A DNA stretch of 10,233 bases. It comes from Oscillospiraceae bacterium (GTDB lineage: Bacteria > Bacillota_A > Clostridia > Oscillospirales > Oscillospiraceae). Location of the stretch: the NCBI GenBank assembly GCA_017470325.1, contig JAFUES010000078.1, forward strand, positions 1-10,233. Direction: 5' to 3'. The position numbers and the translations under genes were made by a program. The notes under the pieces were generated by a model that was not told the origin of the DNA, searched no databases, and saw nothing but the letters and a program-made list of their open reading frames with translations. How positions within the stretch are numbered: the stretch's first letter is position 1; every line of letters starts with the position of its first letter. This document shows, piece by piece, positions 7,213 through 10,233 of this stretch.

Positions 7213-7875
7213 ATGGACGAGAATCGCATGCCCCTGATCGGCGACAAGGCGCCTGAATTTCGCGCAATGACCACCATGGGGAAGGTCAACTTCCCTGCAG
7301 ATTATGAGGGAAGCTGGGTCATCCTCTTCTCCCACCCGGCGGACTTCACGCCCGTCTGCACCACGGAGTTTATCACTCTCGCCAGAATGGCGGACGACTT
7401 TGCCAAGCTCAACACCAAGCTGATCGGCCTGTCCATCGACTCGGTCCACTCCCACTTGGCCTGGGCCAAGAGCATTGAGGAGATCGACTGGAAGGGGCAG
7501 GGGACCGTAAAGATCCCGTTCCCCATCATCGCGGATATCAGCATGAACGTGGCCAAAAAGTACGGCATGCTCCAGACGGTGGCCAGTACCCAGACGGTCC
7601 GCGCCGTGTTCATCATCGACCCCGCCGGCATGATCCGCGCCATCCTGTACTATCCCATGTCCACCGGACGGAATATGGACGAGCTGCTGCGCATCGTCCA
7701 GTCCCTGCAGGTACACGATGAGCAGAACGTGTCCACCGGCGCCAACTGGCAGCCCGGCGACCCGGCTGTGATGGGGGCGCCCCTGACTCTGGCCGACGCC
7801 GAGGCGCGCATGAGCTCCGACGATCCGAAGCTGCACCCCCTGGCCTGGTATCTGACGGTCAAGGACCTGGATTGA
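7213..7875 (+). CDS. 1-Cys peroxiredoxin, Prx6 family
   Basis: This 220-residue cytosolic thiol peroxidase should reduce hydrogen peroxide and organic or peroxynitrite peroxides. The ATG at 7213 follows an AAAGGAGA site (7198-7205) at normal spacing. The thioredoxin-fold AhpC/TSA domain has the active-site block HPADFTPVCTTEF, with P42, T46 and the peroxidatic cysteine C49. R130 (TVRAVFIIDP) is the likely partner arginine. The Prx6-type C-terminal domain follows from about residue 165 (PGDPAVMGAPLT near 192-203, ending PLAWYLTVKDLD). Length fits the Prx6 class (about 215-225). C49 is the only cysteine in the protein, so there is no resolving cysteine, and the C-terminal position that carries cysteines in many prokaryotic homologues is cysteine-free here. 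Reduction must therefore come from an external thiol or partner protein. It has its own promoter and terminator and stands alone. The family call is strong. Confidence 0.5.
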   Translation: MDENRMPLIGDKAPEFRAMTTMGKVNFPADYEGSWVILFSHPADFTPVCTTEFITLARMADDFAKLNTKLIGLSIDSVHSHLAWAKSIEEIDWKGQGTVKIPFPIIADISMNVAKKYGMLQTVASTQTVRAVFIIDPAGMIRAILYYPMSTGRNMDELLRIVQSLQVHDEQNVSTGANWQPGDPAVMGAPLTLADAEARMSSDDPKLHPLAWYLTVKDLD

Positions 7876-7899
7876 TCTCAAAACCTGAATATAGACATG

Positions 7900-7937
7900 A
7901 CCCGCTGCATCTGAACGGATGCGGCGGGTTCGCTTTT
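7900..7937 (+). terminator. Rho-independent terminator after the peroxiredoxin
   Basis: A 12-bp GC-rich stem (7900-7911 with 7918-7929, one G-U wobble) closes on the 6-nt loop TGAACG and is followed by TCGCTTTT. It lies 24 nt after the peroxiredoxin stop and marks that gene as a single-gene transcript. Confidence 0.5.
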
Positions 7938-8006
7938 CAGATAGGGACTTTTTCGGGACAATCGGCTGCCTTTGCCCAGTTTTTAGGAAAAACACGGAAG
8001 ATGGGC

Positions 8007-8042
8007 TTCAAAATTGAAAAAACAAGTGCTATACTATATATT
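8007..8042 (+). promoter_or_regulatory. Promoter of the YhgE/Pip gene, in an AT-rich leader
   Basis: The stretch 7938-8198 (about 260 bases) carries no gene I can support and is much more AT-rich than its surroundings. It contains TTCAAA (8007-8012), 17 nt, then TATACT (8030-8035) with an extended -10 TG at 8027-8028. An overlapping alternative is TTGAAA (8014-8019), 17 nt, then TATATT (8037-8042). Either would give a leader of roughly 150 nt before the ATG at 8199. No riboswitch is recognised in that leader. Confidence 0.5.
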
Positions 8043-8198
8043 GCTCTTTTATTCGCATTATTATTGTTTTCACTACCACATTTTGTATCTAAACAAGAAC
8101 AAAAGATAAACCGATCGGATACAAGGCGTAACGTTTTAGAAGCAAAAGCGTTTGCCGCGCGGTGAAACGATTCAGCAATACGGTATGGGACGAGAAGT

Positions 8199-10233
8199 AT
8201 GAAGAATGTTTTTAAAATCTTCATATCGGATATCAAGGCGATCGCGACGCACTTTTTTGCCATGGTCATTATTGGCGCTGTGCTGATCCTGCCCGCCCTG
8301 TACGCATGGGTCAACATCTATGCCAACTGGGACCCATATGGCAATACGGGCAATGTCCCTATCGCCCTGGCCAGCGCGGACCTGGGCTATACACTGGACA
8401 GCGGCGAGCGCGTGAACAAGGGCAGGGAGATCATAGAGGAACTGGCAGAGTCCACAAGCATCAAGTGGATCATCACCGATACCCCGGAGGAGGCCATCGA
8501 AGGCGTCAGGCGGGGCGACTATTACGGCGCGCTGGTGATGGGAGAGAACCTGAGCCGAAACATGTATGACCTGACCACAGCGCTCCAGGATCAGGAACCC
8601 TCCATCGTGTTCTATCAGAACGCCAAGACCAACGCCATCGCCAATAAGATCACCACCACGGCGTCTACCACGGCGGAGCACAAGATCCAGGTGAAGTACC
8701 TGAGCGTGCTGATCCAGGGGATGCTGGAGAATGTGGAGGAGCTGTTGGGAGATCTGGATTCCGAGGAGGCGCTGGAGGACCTGATCCGGGTGCTGACCCG
8801 GCTGCGGGGCAACCTGTATGAATATGCCAGCATGATCCAGAACCTGCGGAATAAAGAGGGCGATATCCTGGCCGGATTGGACAGCGCCGGGGCGGCTGTC
8901 AGCGGCGTGGACGTGAGCGATACCAAGGCCACGCTGGAAAGCGCTAAGAGCATCGTCAGTACCATTGAGAAAGAAGTCCTGGATCGGATCGGCGTCGTGG
9001 AAAAGCGCATGAATGATCTGCATGACCGGATCAAGGCCCAGGATCCGCTTACGCTCAGCGACACGATCCTGGAAAGCATGACGGAGGACGTACAGGCCAT
9101 CGAAGCAGATCTGGAAGCCCTGCGCAGCACCATCCCCTCCGACAGCATCATGGGGGCGGCGGTATACAACAGCGCCACTACGCTGCTGCAGCGGATGGAG
9201 AGTCTGGAGCAGGCCATGAAGGCCCAGCAGGGGAACACCCTGTCGGACCAGGCCAACAAGGCATTCCTGGAGTCCGCGGCTACGATGATGGGGGATGCAA
9301 AGAAGATCCTGACGGACAACTTTACGCCCGCTTTCAAACAGTTTTTCGATAACATGATCCGGGATCTGGAGATCCTGATCAAGATCCTGGACGGGGTCAA
9401 CACCACGGTCAAGGATGTGCAGCCGGTACTGTCAGCGGCCAAGGGGACCCTGGTCGCGGTCAACAGCACCCTGGCCCAGCTGCAGACGGTGCTCACCGGC
9501 GCTGCCAGCGCGTTGGATCAGTTGCTGGACAAGCTGATCCAGGCCCGGGACAGCGACCTGCTGGGGGATCTGATCGAGCTGCTCCATGGGGACCCTCAGC
9601 AGTTTGCGGAGTTCTTCTCCCAACCGGTGGAGGTGACCACGGAGACCATTTATCCCGTGGCCAACTACGGCACCGCCATGACGCCCTTCTACACCACCCT
9701 GGCGATCTGGGTGGGCGCCGTTGTCTCCGGTGCGATCATCAAACCGGAACCAGACGTGTCCCGCCTGAAAAAGGTGAAGAAGAGACAGATCTTCTGGGGC
9801 CGCTTCCTGATCTTCTTTCTGCTGGGCCAGATCCAGGCGGCCATCATTGTGGCAGGCGATATCTATCTGCTGGGCTGCCAGTGCCTGCACCCGGGGCTGT
9901 TTTTCCTGTGCGGCGCGGTGGCGTCCCTGGTGTTCAATCTGCTGATGTATGCCCTGACCGCCACGTTTGGCGATATCGGCAAGGCCATCGGCGTGGTGAT
10001 CATGATCGTGCAGATCGCAGGTTCCAGCGGCTCCTATCCCATTGAGATCCTGCCGGAGATCTTCAGCAAGATCTACACCTTCTTCCCCTTCCCCTATGCC
10101 ATCAACGCCATGCGCGAGACCCTGTGCGGTCTCTATCGCTGGGATCTGTATAAATATCTGGGCGAGCTGTTGCTCTTCGGCGTGCTGGCGGCTCTGATCG
10201 GCCTGAAGCTGCGCGGCCATTTCGCCGGGGTCA
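8199..10233 (+). CDS. YhgE/Pip family membrane protein, 3' partial
   Basis: The frame stays open from the ATG at 8199 to the right edge, giving 678 complete codons. Upstream there is only a weak GAGAAG-like ribosome site. The N-terminus matches the YhgE/Pip N-terminal signature: MKNVFKIFISDIKAI, a transmembrane helix at about 18-41, then PALYAWVNIYANWDPYGNTG. A large extracytoplasmic region (about 42-490) follows, with long heptad-like helical stretches between roughly 150 and 470. A C-terminal ABC-2-like membrane block starts at about 500, with helices near 501-514, 535-558, 567-588, 596-612 and 655-671, including the conserved-looking YPIEILPEIFSKIYTFFPFP (613-632). Family relatives include Lactococcus Pip (a phage receptor) and Bacillus YhgE; they are related to YueB/EsaA proteins of type VII secretion. 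The substrate is unknown. The visible end is inside or just after the last expected helix, so only a short tail seems missing. It has its own promoter, separate from the peroxiredoxin. Confidence 0.5.
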   Translation, partial: MKNVFKIFISDIKAIATHFFAMVIIGAVLILPALYAWVNIYANWDPYGNTGNVPIALASADLGYTLDSGERVNKGREIIEELAESTSIKWIITDTPEEAIEGVRRGDYYGALVMGENLSRNMYDLTTALQDQEPSIVFYQNAKTNAIANKITTTASTTAEHKIQVKYLSVLIQGMLENVEELLGDLDSEEALEDLIRVLTRLRGNLYEYASMIQNLRNKEGDILAGLDSAGAAVSGVDVSDTKATLESAKSIVSTIEKEVLDRIGVVEKRMNDLHDRIKAQDPLTLSDTILESMTEDVQAIEADLEALRSTIPSDSIMGAAVYNSATTLLQRMESLEQAMKAQQGNTLSDQANKAFLESAATMMGDAKKILTDNFTPAFKQFFDNMIRDLEILIKILDGVNTTVKDVQPVLSAAKGTLVAVNSTLAQLQTVLTGAASALDQLLDKLIQARDSDLLGDLIELLHGDPQQFAEFFSQPVEVTTETIYPVANYGTAMTPFYTTLAIWVGAVVSGAIIKPEPDVSRLKKVKKRQIFWGRFLIFFLLGQIQAAIIVAGDIYLLGCQCLHPGLFFLCGAVASLVFNLLMYALTATFGDIGKAIGVVIMIVQIAGSSGSYPIEILPEIFSKIYTFFPFPYAINAMRETLCGLYRWDLYKYLGELLLFGVLAALIGLKLRGHFAGV

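Noticed and set aside
5628..7289. A 553-codon open frame on the minus strand across two surface genes, the terminator and the promoter
   Set aside because: It runs through two convincing plus-strand genes, a terminator and a promoter, and its translation is low-complexity Arg/His/Pro/Ser with no motif.
8120..8152. Imperfect hairpin (AACGTTTT with AAAAGCGTT) in the YhgE leader, considered as an attenuator
   Set aside because: The stem is short and bulged, has no following T-run, and nothing links it to a known RNA element.
8001..8165. A 54-codon ORF with one predicted membrane helix (ATSAILY-type hydrophobic stretch) in the AT-rich leader
   Set aside because: The best promoter boxes lie inside it, its ribosome site is poor, and the hydrophobicity is expected by chance from T-rich DNA. 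A conserved homologue would be needed to call it.
1..10233. CRISPR arrays, tRNA or rRNA genes, insertion sequences, phage genes
   Set aside because: No direct-repeat/spacer pattern, tRNA-like cloverleaf, transposase or integrase motif was seen on reading either strand.

Overview
The window looks like part of the chromosome of a GC-rich Clostridia-class Firmicute, most plausibly a gut Oscillospiraceae/Lachnospiraceae-type organism. This rests on strong AGGAGG ribosome sites, Gram-positive style signal peptides and membrane-tail anchors, a YhgE/Pip membrane protein, and the kind of surface proteins found. It is inference from gene content and style, not an identification. All supported genes are on the plus strand.

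Bases 1-7025 are one run of five tightly spaced genes for exported surface proteins. The first is the 3' part of a very large multidomain beta-sandwich adhesin or fibre-like protein. Next come two small exported proteins of the kind associated with SipW/TasA (camelysin-like) loci, then a membrane- or wall-anchored protein with an unusual QTGD tail, then a MucBP-domain protein with a C-terminal membrane anchor. Gaps are 12 nt, a 4-nt overlap, 10 nt and 1 nt, and a strong hairpin terminator follows. The operon promoter and the adhesin N-terminus lie upstream. No sortase, SipW-type signal peptidase or regulator is encoded in the window. My reading is that these genes jointly build a surface structure; no single gene here has a proven function.

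Bases 7026-7937 hold an independent unit: a terminator, a good vegetative promoter overlapped by a perfect 9-bp inverted repeat (candidate operator), a single-cysteine Prx6-type peroxiredoxin, and its own terminator.

Bases 7938-8198 are an AT-rich non-coding leader with an extended -10 promoter. It leads into a YhgE/Pip family membrane protein (from 8199) that runs off the right edge, probably only a few tens of residues short of its end. This gene is easy to miss because it has no stop codon inside the window.
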